Shown in pieces: positions 31,909 to 44,500 of a DNA stretch of 64,000 nt. A program made the position numbers and the translations under genes. Location of the stretch: positions 186,001 to 250,000 of the forward strand of contig JAFEMH010003619.1 of NCBI GenBank assembly GCA_022495995.1, read 5' to 3'. The notes under the pieces were generated by a model. That model worked only from the letters and a program-made list of their open reading frames with translations, was not told the DNA's origin and ran no database searches. The stretch is from Adenophora triphylla var. japonica. Taxonomy: Eukaryota > Streptophyta > Magnoliopsida > Asterales > Campanulaceae. Numbering within the stretch: position 1 is the first letter of the stretch; each line of letters begins with the position of its first letter.

Positions 31909-34900
31909 ATGCAGAAGAAGATAGGATCAGGAATTGAATCACCGGTCGACAAGTTTAACGGTAAGAATAGTTTTTTCTTTTGGAAAATCAAGATGAAAGT
32001 CTTGTTGAGAGACAAGGGCTTGTGGGCTTCATTGGCTGCTGCAATCAGGGATCGTCAGGATTCAAAGGGCAAAGAAGAAGTCGTTCCCACCGGTGCTGTC
32101 GCGGCTGCAACAGTAGAAGGTTCGGAGAAAGCGAAAAAGATAGCAGAGAAGGAAGAGGCAAATCTGATCGCGATAGATGAGATGGCCCACTCCAAGATTA
32201 TCAGGTGTCTAGATGATGATGTTCTACCCGATATTCCAAATACCGATTCCTGTGGTGTTTTGTGGCTTGCGTTGGAAGACATGTACTTGACACGATCATT
32301 GACCACCAAGCTATATCTGAAGCAGAGGATATATTCTCTCTGAATGCAGGAAGGTACGCCCATTAGGGATCACCTATATAGATTTACATCTTTATTAATT
32401 AAATTGCGTAATATAGATGCTAAGGTTGATGAGGATGCTGCATTAATACTTCTTGTTTCTTTGCCTTTATCATATGATCACTACGTTGACTCTAGTATCA
32501 ATGGTAAGTAGACGGTGACTCTAGAGGAGGTGAAATTCTCGCTCAATACTAGAGAGTTACGTCGTAAGGCAAGTGGTAATAGCGGTACAGACTACAGATA
32601 ATCAAACGGCATGTTTGGTTGCAGAAAGCAGTAGGGGTTATAGCATTAAACAGAAGAGGAATAAATCTTATGGCAAGAGGGGGCCAAAACCTGATGATGT
32701 TTGTAATTATTGCAAGGGGAAGGGACATTGGAAGATTGATTGTCATAGGAAGAAGCGAGGCGAGCCTCTAAATCGCAATGAAGCTAATGATGTTGCAGTT
32801 GATACGAGCAGCTCTGATGGGGATTATGTTCTAGTAATAGAAGAGTCTGCAAAACAGTCGGATGCGCGAATTCTTGATTCTGGGGCTTCTTATCATATCA
32901 GTTCGAGCAGAGAGTGGTTTACAACTTGTGATCAGGTAGATGGTAGTATTATTCATATGGCCAATAATGTTACTTATAGGGTGGTTGGTATTGGCTTGAT
33001 CAAGCTATGGACTCATGATGGTAAGTTTTTCACTTTGAATGATTTGAGGCATGTTCCACAGATGATGAAGAATCTGATATCTCTTAGTCAGCTCGACAAC
33101 AAAGGGTACAGTTTCAAAGGTAAAGGTAGAGCAGTTTATGTCTACAAAGGTTCTGAAGTGGTTTTGAGAGGCCTTAAGTGGGGCTCCTTGTATTTCCTAC
33201 AAGGAAGGATGCTTTATGGGTCAGTATTGGTTGCATCATCTGAAGTGGTCAAGGAGGATATGACAAAGTTGTGACATATTAGGCTTGAGCACATGAGCAT
33301 TAGAGGGATGCATATATTGGCTAATCATGGTTTTCTGTGTGGCCATAAGGTCAAGGATCTGAAGTTCTGTGAGCATTGTGTAATTGGAAAGATGCAGCGA
33401 AGCAAGTTTCCTAAGGGGATTCATAGAACGAAGGGTAATCTAGATTACCTTCACTCGGATTGTTTGGGACCTTCACAGGTATTTCTTGTCCATGATTGAT
33501 GACTACTCGAGGAAGACATGGGTAATTATTATGAAGCACAAGAGTGAAACTCTCACCAATTTTAGACAGTGGAAGACATTAGTAGAGAATCAGACAGGGA
33601 AGAAGATCAAGCGACTCCGGACAGATAATGGTTTAGAGTTTTGTAGTGCTGAGTTCAATGAGTTTTGTAAGCAAGTGGGGATTTCTAGAAATCTCACTAT
33701 CAGAGGTACACCACATCAAAATGGTGTAGCAGAGCGCAAGAATCAGACATTGTTGGCTAGGGCAAGGTGCATGCTCTCCAATTCAGGGTTGTCTAAGCGG
33801 TTCTGGGCAGAAGCGGTTAGTACAGCATGCTACTTGATAAATCGCGAACCACATACAGTTATCAGTCTCAAAGTTCCCAATGTGGTATGGTCATGTAAAC
33901 CTGTTGATTATTCAAATTTAAGGGCATTTGGTTGTACTACTTATTATCATGTGGATGATGGGAAGTTGGAGCCGAGGGATTGAAAAGGGGTATTCATGGG
34001 TTATGGAGATGGTGTCAAGGGATACCGGATTTGGTCTTCATCAGAGAGGGTAGGGTAATAATAAGCATGAATGTTATTTTTGATGAAAACTCTGTGTTTA
34101 ACCCTATTATGAGATTTGTGGTTGTATCAGGTATTGGTAGTATTGATAAACAGGTGGAGCTACAAGATCCTTCAGAGTTGAGTAGTTCACAGTCAGATGT
34201 TCATCGTGATCTACCGACAGAAACAAAAGCACTAGAAAGTTAATCTCCAGTTTCCGAGGAACGTGGGTTAGCTCAAAGAGAGGTCTAGACGGGCTAATTT
34301 CTGGAAGCCTCCAATGAGGTATGGTTTTGAAGACATGGTATCTTATTCACTTCAGGTTGCCGAGGAAGTAGAGCCCGATGCTTCGGAGCCAACTACTTTC
34401 AAGGAATCAATTACATGTTCAGAGTCCGCCCAGTGGCATACAGCTATGAGGGACGAGATGGAGTCACTTCACAAGAATTCGACATGGGAGTTAACCAACA
34501 GGCGAGAGGGCAGAAAGATTGTGACTTGCAAATGGGTTTTCAAGAAAAATGAAGGTATGTCACCATCAAAGGGGGTCAAATATAAAGCTTGTGTAGTTGC
34601 AAGGGGTTTCACGCAGCGGCAGGGTGTTGACTATAATGAGATTTTCTCACTAGTGGTTAGACACACTTCTATCAATGTGCTATTAGCAATGGTTGCACAT
34701 CAGAATTTGGAGCTCGAGCAGCTAGACGTTAAAACATCTTTTCTACATGGAGAGTTGAAAGAGGAGATTTATATGACACAACCAGATGGGTTTCAAGTTC
34801 CAGGAAAAGAAGACTATGTGTGCACATTGAAGAAGTCCTTGTATGGACTCAAGCAATCGCTCAGGCAGTGGTACAAGCGTTTTGACCACTATATGACATA

Positions 34901-35941
34901 GATTGGCTACATAAGGAGCGCGTATGACTGTTGTGTGTATCACAATAAGTTAGTGTATGGTTCGATCATCTATCTGGTTCTTTATGTTGATGATATGTTG
35001 ATAGTTGATGTCAAGAAGTCAGATATTCAGAAGTTGAAGGGTCTACTGTCTGCAGAGTTCGAGATGAAGGATTGGGTGTGACAAAGAAAATTCTGGGTAT
35101 GGAGATCTACAGGGATAGAAGCCAACGGAAACTGTTCTTATCCCAAAAAGGTTACATCAAGAAAGTTTTAGAGAGGTTTGGCATGTCTACAACAAAGCCG
35201 TTAGATTCTCCGAGTGCAACGAATACACGTCTGTCGGTTGCCTTTGCACCCAAGCCGGATGAGGAGAAAGAGTACATGGCTCGAGTACCTTATGCTAGAG
35301 CAGTTGGTAGTTTGATGTATATTATGGTTTGCTATAGGCCAGATCTTGCTCATACTGTTAGTATTGTTAGTAGGTTCATGGGGGATCCTGGTAAGCAACA
35401 TTAACAAGCAGTGAAAAGAATTTTCAGGTGCCTTAGGGGTACATCAGATATTGGGCTCATTTATGGAGGTGGTACAAAATGTGCAGTTGAGGGTTATTGT
35501 GATTCGGACTACTCTGTGGATGTTAACATGAGGAGATCTATGACCGGTTATGTGTTTACTCTTGGTGAGTTAGTTGTCAGTTGGAAGGCTACTCTACAAT
35601 CTACGGTGACATTGTATACTGCAGAGTCGGAGTATATGACATTGATAGAAGCTGCTAAAGAGGGGATATGGCTAAATGGTTTAATCAGCGACCTTGGGTT
35701 ACAACAGGATCAGGCTACAATATTTTGTGACAGTTTGAGTGCAATTTGTTTGGTCAATGATCAAGTTCATCACGAGAGGACCAAGCACATAGACGTGAGA
35801 TATCATTTTCTGAGAAGTGAGAAGCGGATTAAGGTGAAGAAAGTGGGTAATACGTACAATCCTACTGACATGTTCATGAAGTCCGTTCCGACGAGCAATT
35901 TCCAACATTGTTTGGACTTGCTGAATGTTCGCAGCTATTAG
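31909..35941 (+). pseudogene. gag-pol: Copia gag-pol polyprotein, interrupted
   Basis: Gag begins at 31909 with KFNGKNSFFFWKIKMK. A CX2CX4HX4C knuckle (CNYCKGKGHWKIDC) lies near 32700. Protease has DSGAS near 32880. A GAG-pre-integrase HHCC region lies near 33290-33400. The integrase core has HSDC, RTDNGLEF and GVAERKNQ at 33450-33760. RT spans about 34410-35000 with LYVDDM near 34980. RNase H spans about 35480-35800 with AESEYM and the KHIDVRYHF motif. Breaks are TGA at 32341, TAG near 32508, TGA at 33272, TGA near 33980, TAG near 34900, a one-base loss near 35076 and TAA at 35402. No active polyprotein can be made from this copy. Confidence 0.9.
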
Positions 35942-36006
35942 ATAGCATCTGAGGCAGAGTAGGAGTTTGTTTTATATTTCGGAGGTTAGATGTCAAGGTG
36001 GAGATT

Positions 36007-36525
36007 TGTTGGATTTGGTGTCATCTAAGTTGGGGATGCCTAAATTAGGGGACTAAACAACAATTTCGAAATTCCTGACACAACTGTAAAGGGAGCGACC
36101 GCGCGACCGCCCTAAGTTTCTGCCTTGAGGGAGCGACCGCGCCCTACCAAGGGGCGATCGCGCAGGTGCAGATGGGGCGATCGCGCCCAAGGAGGGAGCG
36201 ATCGCGCCATATGCCGGATCAGGCCCATTAGCGGCAGAAATCTGTTTAGGGTTAGCAGTAGGGCATATAAATAAGCCTACCCCCAACCATATTGGTAGCT
36301 AGTTCCTTTGCTAATTTGTTTCTCTAGATATATGTTTTGCACAGATAGAAATTCTTTGTCAAGAATTTGTGCATTATATTAGATATTGTAATCGGTTGAT
36401 TTAAAGAAGATAATAATATTCTCTCCCTCTACTCGTGGACGAAGCCAAGTTGGTGAAACACGTATATTATTGGATTGTGTGATTGTCGATTGTTTTATAT
36501 ATTATAAATAGACTATGTTCCAACA
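36007..36525 (+). repeat. 3' LTR of the Copia element
   Basis: 519 bp, TGTTGG...CCAACA, with TATAAATA at 36266. It is preceded by the purine tract AAGGTGGAGATT, the usual Copia polypurine tract. GCGATCGC words lie at 36092-36208. Confidence 0.9.
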
Positions 36526-36579
36526 CATCAGTTGAAAAGTAATAAATAGACTATGTTCCAACACATCAGTTGAAAAGTA
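36504..36579 (+). repeat. 38-bp tandem duplication across the LTR/host junction
   Basis: The 38-bp unit containing GACTATGTTCCAACACATCA occurs at about 36504-36541 and 36542-36579. The LTR terminus CCAACA and adjoining host DNA are duplicated together, so the duplication came after insertion. Confidence 0.85.
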
Positions 36580-36829
36580 ATGTTCAGCATTATGGATTAT
36601 TAATCAGAGTGCAAATTAAAGCACTGATAGGAGACAGGATACCATACCAGCTTGGACATCAGATGATGTTTTCAATAGATATAAAGGAAGCTTAGTCATT
36701 AAGCATGCTTGTAATTCCTAGTTGGCCAGATATTCAAAAGCTAAGTTTAACGGGGAAAATAAACAAGAAAATTGCATAAAATAGCAAGAAATGCATTGAC
36801 TGACTGTACATTAATGCAATTACCTAATA

Positions 36830-36958
36830 TTCCATACGTCCCAAAAAGAGAGTTTCCTTAGGAAGTCAAACTTTTTAAGGAGGTAGTTTTAGAAATGCTG
36901 GTTCTTATTTTGGGATGGGCATAAAGATAAGTGTGGCTCTTTTTTGGGACATAGGGAG
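36830..36958. mobile_element. Stowaway-like MITE, 129 bp
   Basis: Ends are TTCCATACGTCCCAAAAA and TTTTTTGGGACATAGGGAG, inverted and imperfect, with TA on both sides. There is no coding capacity. Confidence 0.65.
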
Positions 36959-36989
36959 TAAGTTATAATCCCCTAATGAAAACACAGTA

Positions 36990-37221
36990 CTCCCTCTGTT
37001 TCAAAATGTTTGTCCCATTTGACTTTTTGTTGAATTTTGACCACAAATTTATGAGAGATTAATCATGTTCATGAAATTCTAAAAGTTGTTATTGATAATA
37101 TTATTAATGGTGGATCAATAGGAATTTTTAGAATTTCATGAACATAATTAAATTGTCATATATTTGTGGTCAAAGTTCAACGAAAAAGTCAAATGAGACA
37201 AATATTTTGGGACGGAGGGAG
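36990..37221. mobile_element. Stowaway-like MITE, 232 bp
   Basis: CTCCCTCTGTTTC at the left and GGGACGGAGGGAG at the right, with TA target duplications. Long internal complementary arms (TTTGTGGTCAAA near the right matches TTTTGACCACAAA near the left) would fold into one stem. Confidence 0.85.
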
Positions 37222-37354
37222 TACTAACCGAGAGACATCATCCAGCATTTATGCACTACATTACCTTGTTCATGATGTGTTTGAAAGATTTTCCGCATGG
37301 ATGTATTCCAAAAATCCTTCTTCATGTTGAATAAAACACCCAAATTAATTGACA

Positions 37355-37636
37355 CTCCCTCTGTCCCAAATTGACCCAAATTGAATCACTTTTTTTGTCT
37401 GTCCCAAATTGAATGATTTTTTTGTCCCAATTTGAATGATCTTTTAAACTTTTCCTCTAAACCGTCTCTGAATGATTTTTTTTAAAAAAAAAAAAAATCA
37501 TAATTCATTATATTTTTGTATAACTGAAATTTTGAAAGTGAATAGCAAGAATATTTATGATATTTTTCTATTAAAACTCAACCTTTTCAAATGACCCTTA
37601 AATTCAGAATGATCATTCATTTTGGGAAGGAGGGAG
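37355..37636. mobile_element. Stowaway-like MITE, degenerate, about 282 bp
   Basis: Ends are CTCCCTCTGTCCCAAA and TTTTGGGAAGGAGGGAG. TA is present at the right but CA stands at the left. The left part has an internal repeat of CCCAAATTGAATGAT. Confidence 0.7.
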
Positions 37637-37790
37637 TATATCAATTGCACGGTCTTGTAGCTCATAATATGGAGTACATACTATTAGCAACAGAGAATTG
37701 CATTGTATCTTGTACTTTACTCATCAGACTTCTGTACAGATCACAGAAAGCCAAAATTAGCGGAGCTTGACAATGCAACAGATTACATAT

Positions 37791-37960
37791 AAAAGGGCAA
37801 ACCCCGGTGCGCCAAGCGCTCCCCGCCAAGCGGGGGTTGGAAGAGGGAACCATTTGCTAGAGCCTTCCCCTGACAATTGCCAAGAGGCTGTTCGCCAAAG
37901 TTCGAACCCGTGACCTTATTTGTCCGAAATCAATCTTTACCTCAAAGCCTTGCTCAAAAG
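37791..37960 (-). mobile_element. tRNA-derived SINE
   Basis: On the minus strand it resembles the plant Au/TS SINE class: GTCACGGGTTCGAAC (box B) at about 37914-37900, then CAGCCTCTTG, then a GC-rich 3' part ending GCACCGGGGTTTGCCC and TTTT. Box A is not clear. It lies about 420-590 bp beyond the stop codon of the SAWADEE gene, so it may be in the 3' untranslated region. Confidence 0.6.
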
Positions 37961-38382
37961 CGTAGCATCTTTAAAATAGTCTATTCTTAGAGGAAGAAGA
38001 TACGAGCACAATGCAGGATAAACATCGCATGCTACAGAATAATTATGATCTTTGGTTGACCTTTCCATTCATATATAAAGGAATTCCACTCGTACCTTTC
38101 AAATAACCTGATTCAAATTCTAACATAGAACTTCCATCCACATTTTTTGCAAAGAAACCACTATAAATAGAAGAGATTAGAAATGGCAGGATTGCAAAAT
38201 TGCATGGAACCTGCTGAAATATTTCTTTCATAGATTACTCATATAAATCCATAAGTCGCAATTTTAACTAGCCTAAGGAGTTCTAACTTACGCCGCATTC
38301 TCTTGCACGCCAAACTATCTAGATAAGACAGCATCTAAAGAAAAATTGCAAGAATCCATGCCATCTCTTTATCCTTGCAAGA

Positions 38383-38522
38383 CTAGTTCTTGTGTTGTGA
38401 TCGAGTTCGAGGGAGTAACCTGAGCCGGGGTGAAGACCGCACCTCCTGTTTTCCTGAACTAGTTGACTTACTCTTGAGAACCTTGCGGTCTTGACTATTT
38501 CCATCACCACTGAAAACATTAC
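38383..38522 (-). other. SAWADEE gene exon 5 (stop-containing)
   Basis: 140 bp, acceptor GTTGCAG, stop TAG at 38383-38385. It encodes the basic C-terminus (SSPRLRLLPRTRS). It lies between the two arms of a 33-bp perfect inverted repeat (37795-37827 and 39048-39080). Confidence 0.85.
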
Positions 38523-41500
38523 CTGCAACAACATATAATAATTTCAAGCTTGTGCCCAAAAAAAAAATATAGCAACCATGAAATGCTTTACAAAACAAAG
38601 AGTATTTTTTTATTTGTCTGGCAGATACCAATAGGCAATAGTTATTTAGCAAGTACAGAGCATCTTGAGAAAAGGAGAATCTCTTTCCACATGGAAAGAT
38701 TTCATATTTAGAAAGGCTGGTAATTTTCTTATTTGACAAGAAAGTGGATGATATGATGGTAAAGCAGTAGAAGCAAAATAATATTGCTATAAGAATCATA
38801 TTTAGAAGAGATTCAATAAAATAAATGGAACTAGGAAAGATCTGCTTCCGGATAGACAGTATTATTATTAAAATGTATGTGCGTGATAACCAAAAAAACT
38901 GTTATAAATCTGCCTCTACATACGTTTTCGCTTTAGTACAAATTTGTAAGAAAACAGGATGAATGTGTTGAATGATGAAAAGTGATGCTGGGAATCAGGT
39001 GTCGTGACACAAGTTATAGATATTAAAGAATTTTTATTTTTTGGAAAGGCGGGGAGCGCTTGGCGCACCGGGGTTTGCCCTTTTTTATAGAACCAGATAG
39101 AATAACATCTCTAATTCGCCAAGACTAAGGATCAAACTTTGAATATGGTTCTCGGGCAAGATATAAGGAAATGATAGTGACCATAGTTTTCATATTTAGT
39201 TAGTTAGCATACCTTCAGTTTCATGAGTGGTCTTGACAGCACCAGATGTCTTCCTTTTCTGGTTCCTCTCCTTGGTGGGGGGTAAACTTATCTCAATATT
39301 AATGGACAGAGCAGTTGCCGAGGGGCCAACATTTCCTCCAGATGAATCTGTATTTGTGGAAACTTTTTGCCCTGCCAGTCCTTGACTATTTCCCGCATTT
39401 GTATTTGCAATATCCTTGGGAATTGCTGAACGGGTCTGACGTCCAGTGTTCCTTATCTCGAAAGCACAGGTCATACTCTCATTGTCATTCTTCTTGTTTC
39501 TTCCCCCTACTTTCATGAGGTTTTTTGGGGCTTTCGTGGAAGCTGAGTTTGTCTCAGTATCAAGTGATGATCTAATATCAACCTTGTACTTCTCTTTCAA
39601 TGCATAACTTTCCCTAGCCATATCATTTTGGTCAGGAGAATCAGTCGCATCACATTTGGATATATTTTCAGTGATTGCTTTTTCAGTTCCATTAGTTTTA
39701 CTTTCCTCAACTTTATGAACTGCTGAACGTGTAAACCTTCTACTTTGTTTTGCAGGCATTTGTTTGTTTCCAGTATTATCAACGGAGGTATCAGCCACAT
39801 TCTGAACTGCAGCACTACTGAGCCTGGTTGCTTTTCTTCGATGGCTTATATTCTTCTGTGCAACCAAATGCGAAAAAACATCACTAGAATTAGTGAATTC
39901 TGAAGTCTTATTTCCTTTTTCACAATCCTCGGTCCATCTTGTAGAAGACACATCCAAAGGTTGATGTATTCCTAAAGCGCTCCTGGTTGAGAAGAGAGAT
40001 TTAACAACGTTATCACATTTTGGTACAAATGATGCAACTTCGGTTTCGGAAGAGAATGTAGCAGTCATTGAGAAGCTGTTTGTAACAGAAGAGTTGATAG
40101 CATTCAATGACTCCAGGCCAAAATTCTTGTGAGTGGTATTATCTGACGAATTGCTGAAACATTTTTCCCCCTCCTGGTTGAAGGAAAACTCAAGATTTTT
40201 TGGCAACTTTGACATTAATGAAGCAAGAGCTGCTCGAGCGGCAAGGGGATTGACAGGGGATTTATTTTCTGGAAGCTTCTCTTGAGTTTCTGGAATAAGG
40301 GGTGGTGGATCCTTGACTTCAGTCTCTGCCTGCAGCCTGTTACTTTTCCGGGTAGACCTCCTCGGATGATTCTCATCAGGAGTAACTTGACTTCGTGCCT
40401 TAGCTGCAACTGATGCAGTAACTGGTCTACATTGTATTTGATCTTTCGTGTGAACTGGATCAGCAAACCCCAAGTTATCAGATGATTCTACTGAATATTT
40501 AAGGGCTCCAGGACAGTTTAATGTTTTAGGTAAGAAATTCATGACTTTGCTAAGAAGAACCCTAATACTTCCTCGTCCCAAACGAATAGTCCCTCCCAAG
40601 ATTTCTAAAAGAAACTAAATTTGAGTTTCTGCTTTTAAAAGGCACAAGCAAGTAAAGCTACATTCTTAAAAATTTGACTTTTCAAATAGGAACATTTTTT
40701 TAGGTCGGAGGGGGGTTATCGGGATAGAAAACAAAATCAACTATGTTAAGCCAACAAAAACCATCAAGCCATTTGCATATGGAAGACATTCTACAATAAA
40801 ATTACATACTAGTAGTATTCTGATGAGAAAATATGCTCGAGTTGTTTACATTAGTGACATTACTGACGTATTTTTCCAGTAAGTGATGTCCATTTCATCT
40901 TCCAATCTGATTCATTATAAGATATAGTTAAAGTTTTAGCTTAAACTAGACATCATATTAACTTATTGTTACTTGATTTGCCTTCTCTGAAACATTCTAC
41001 CACTCTGATGAATTATTTTTTATTATAGTTAGTTTGTATTCAGATAATCAACTACGCCATCATGATTGTGCGACAAGAGACTGAAATGAAAACTCTTAGT
41101 TACAAACCTTGGCTGCAGACTGCTCTTCTGTGAAGCTAACCAAAGACTCTTGAAATCTTTGCTTGTAGCTAATATTAGACTAGTCAAGTGTCAGTACCTA
41201 TTCTTATGCAGGCTAGCAATTAAAAGCTAAGTTGTGAACGACAGATAACACTTTACTCCCTCCTTCCCAGAAGCAGTGTCCCCTATTGACGTTACACTGG
41301 CTTTAAGAAAGCACTTGATTTCAAATGCATTCCCTTTGTAATACCCCTCTGAGTACGTATTAGTGATGTCATTGTTTTTATATTTCACAAAAGGGTACTT
41401 TGTACAGTTGACGAAAGAAAATTCCCCATAAAAGAAAGTGGACACCTATTTTAGGACATCCCAAAATGGTATGTGAGACACTTATTTTGGGACAGAGGGA

Positions 41501-44500
41501 ATAATATGTACAGACCAAAACTACACCAACAGTGTTATATTACTTTTTTTTCTATATTTTTTACCTTGAAACCCCAATAGGATGTCCTCTCTAATGCTCT
41601 TCTTGGAAGTATCAGCAGAATGGTTGATCTCTTCTATTTGTTTTCCCAGCAATTCATGAAGATCCAGTTCAGAGTCCATGTCATTGCCAAAAGTAGGTAG
41701 TGGAGATGCCGTTCTTACTTCATGAAAGAATGCAGATACTGTTGGATGGTCATTGATGCTTTCCTTTGCAAGTTTCATGATTGAACTAGATGGAACTACT
41801 CGAGTGCCTTCTTTAGGGTCTCCCTGCAGCCATTTGACCACAAAAGTACATCTGCATTGCACCTTCTTTGAGTGTCTAACCTTTACTACCTGATTATATA
41901 GTTGGATGAGTGAATTGCTGTTGTTGTTGTATGAGTGAATTGAATCGACAAGAAGAAAGCGGATAAGCATGTTTCAGTATATGATAATCATGTTAGAGGA
42001 CCGGTGTACATGATTGCAGCTCTAATAAAAACTTACTATCTGCAGAGCTTAACTCTCCCATTCTGAGTTTTATGTCTATGCAGGAAGATACTCTGCTCTC
42101 GATCAAAATGTGAGCTAAGAGACCATGCCGACTAGAAGGATGAATGATTTGGATCGGTAAGAAACAATATTCTTGAGAAGTAATTTTCAATAACATCACC
42201 CCTGCTAGATGGTAAGTTATTTGATTTTGTGAGAGAACTAGATAGGGTAGAGAGGTAGAGAGAAGCCTGAGGGCAGACCTGGACTTGTGCCTTGGTCTAA
42301 TTATGAGATTGTATGGAAGCTTCCATGCTACTCCCTACATCCCAAAATGAATGTCCACCAAAATTTCAAATTTGCTCTTTGTCAATAGCAAGAAAAAAAA
42401 ATAGCACATTCATTTTGGGACCGAGGGAGTATAACCAACTTATACGAGATGGAGTGGGACCTCAAGTCCATGTACTAGCTACTCTCAGTTCTTTAGTCGA
42501 TGCAGGATCAGGATGGTTCTAACAACCCCCCCCCCACCCCATCAAGTGCGACCTGATGCAGCTTAGCTACCGAGCAAAGTACATATGGGAGGCAAGGTAG
42601 AGGGCCGATCGTGTGGACTTTGAAGAAAGGTAACAAAAGGTAGAAGTAACAGCAAAGACTAAAGAGCATTGCAGGGCCTGGTCGACCCACTCCGGCCCCA
42701 TGTTAATGCCTAGGTTCATCTCAAAACCAATTGGCTTGTTGGGTTTGGTGCCATCTAAGTTGGGGACGCCTAAATTAGGGGACAAAACAGCAAAATTCGG
42801 AATTTCTGACATGCCAGCCAGGGAGCGACCGCGCGGTGCAAGGCGCGCAACCGCGCCAAGTTTCTGTCAAAAGGGGGGCGATCGCACCCATGAGGGGAGC
42901 GATCGCGCGGGTGCCGATTTGGGAGACAGGGCGATCGCGCTCTACCGCGCCCCCCGTCCTAAAAAGGCCTATCAGCGGCAGAATCTGGCTCAGGGTTGAA
43001 AACCCTGCAGGGTTAGAAGTAGGGCATATAAATAGAGTCTACCCCCAACCATATTTGGGGTTCCTTTTGCTCATCTGTTTCTCTAGATATAAGGTTTGCA
43101 CAGTTGTGAATTATTTGCCAAAAATTCGTGCATTAAATTAGAGATTGTAATCGGTTGATTTCCAGAATATAATTGTAGGATATACGTGTTCCGCGCACAT
43201 GCCTCACACATGATTGCCCCTTTTCCTGCGGACAGGTTTCTGTCCCGCAAATATATCTCTCCGCAGACGCACCTCTGTCCCGCGGATCGTCTTCCCGCAG
43301 ACAGCAGATCGTCTCTCGCGGACGCATCTCCGTCCTGCGGATCAACTCCCGCAGACAGCAGATCGTCTCTCCGCAAACGCATCTTCGTCCCGCGGATCGT
43401 CTTCCCACAGACAGCAAATCGTCTCCCGCAGAGGCATCTTCGTCCCGTGGATCGTCTTCCCGCAGACAGCAGATCGTCTCCCGCAGACGCATCTCCGTCC
43501 CGCGGATCTACTCCCGCAGATAGCAGATTGTCTTCCGCAGACGCATCTCCGTCCCGCGGATCTACTCCCGCAAATAGCAGATCGTCTCCCGCAGACGCGT
43601 CTTCGTCCCGCGGATCGACTCCCGCAGACGCATCCCCGTCCCGCGGATACGTCTTTCTCTCCCGCGATGTGCGGGTTGTTATCCTCTAAGTACTTCCCGC
43701 GATTAGACAAGGTTGGGAGAAGTCTTTTCCACTTATCGGGATCGCCGAGGAGCAGTGGATTGGAGGCTAGAATAGGAAGTTCGCCACGTGGTCCAATAGT
43801 TGGGTTACACGTGGCCTAGTTGGGTTTATAAGGAAGAATTGTGGAACTGATCCGCCACTACGGACCATGTGCCATGCACATGGGCTTGCTTGCCTATAAA
43901 TACCTCACTTTGGTATTCATTTGCACCAAGTAAGAGAGGTCATCCTCTACAATATTTCTTTCTCCAGAGACAGACCAACAAGTTCCGCAATACTTGTCTC
44001 TCCCAAAAACCCTCCTAGTTCCTATTCTCGTTCCTCCTTTTCATTATTCTTCGGTGATTCGTGTAACGCCTCCTCACCCACAAAACTCTCATTCAATACC
44101 CTAAAACCCTAATACAACCCCGTAGGACTATCCTCCTACATTTTGGTGACCACAGTGGGAGGTATTCATGAATACTCACCGGAATCCTCATATTCAACCC
44201 CGCTGCCAAAACTTCCGGCAACCATGGCTACCGCAAGAGCGCCATAAAATCAAAACATTTCACACCCAAGGAGGAAGAGGCTGCAGAAGAAAACCCAGCA
44301 ACTCGGAAAGCAGGAAGCTACTTTTCCGGCCACACCTCACTGGAGCAGTTTAAGAAAGGCGAAGAGATGCGAGGAAACAACAAAAAAGCACCAGATCTGG
44401 ACTCCCCTTAACAAGACGAAACCAATGATATAAAAATCATTGCCAACCGCCACCGCAGCAGAAGGAAGCCGTCACCGCCGCAAGATTCTAGCCAGATCTA

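Larger units (their letters stand above)
31318..36525 (+). mobile_element. Ty1/Copia retrotransposon, full length but decayed
   Basis: The element runs from TGTTGG (31318) to CCAACA (36525). The flanking pentamers CATCT and CATCA differ at one base. The order gag, protease, integrase, RT, RNase H is that of Copia. The LTRs are clearly diverged from each other, so this is an old copy. A solo LTR of the same family lies at 42737-51243. Confidence 0.9.

Noticed and set aside
37700..38000. tRNA gene suggested by GGTTCGAAC box B
   Set aside because: No cloverleaf or box A at the right distance. The rest matches a SINE body.
43186..43819. Overlapping long frames with PADSRSS- and RRSAGRR-like repeats
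   Set aside because: Frames are open in several phases on both strands because the LTR array has few stop-forming words. The same happens in the second LTR. They are by-products of the repeat.
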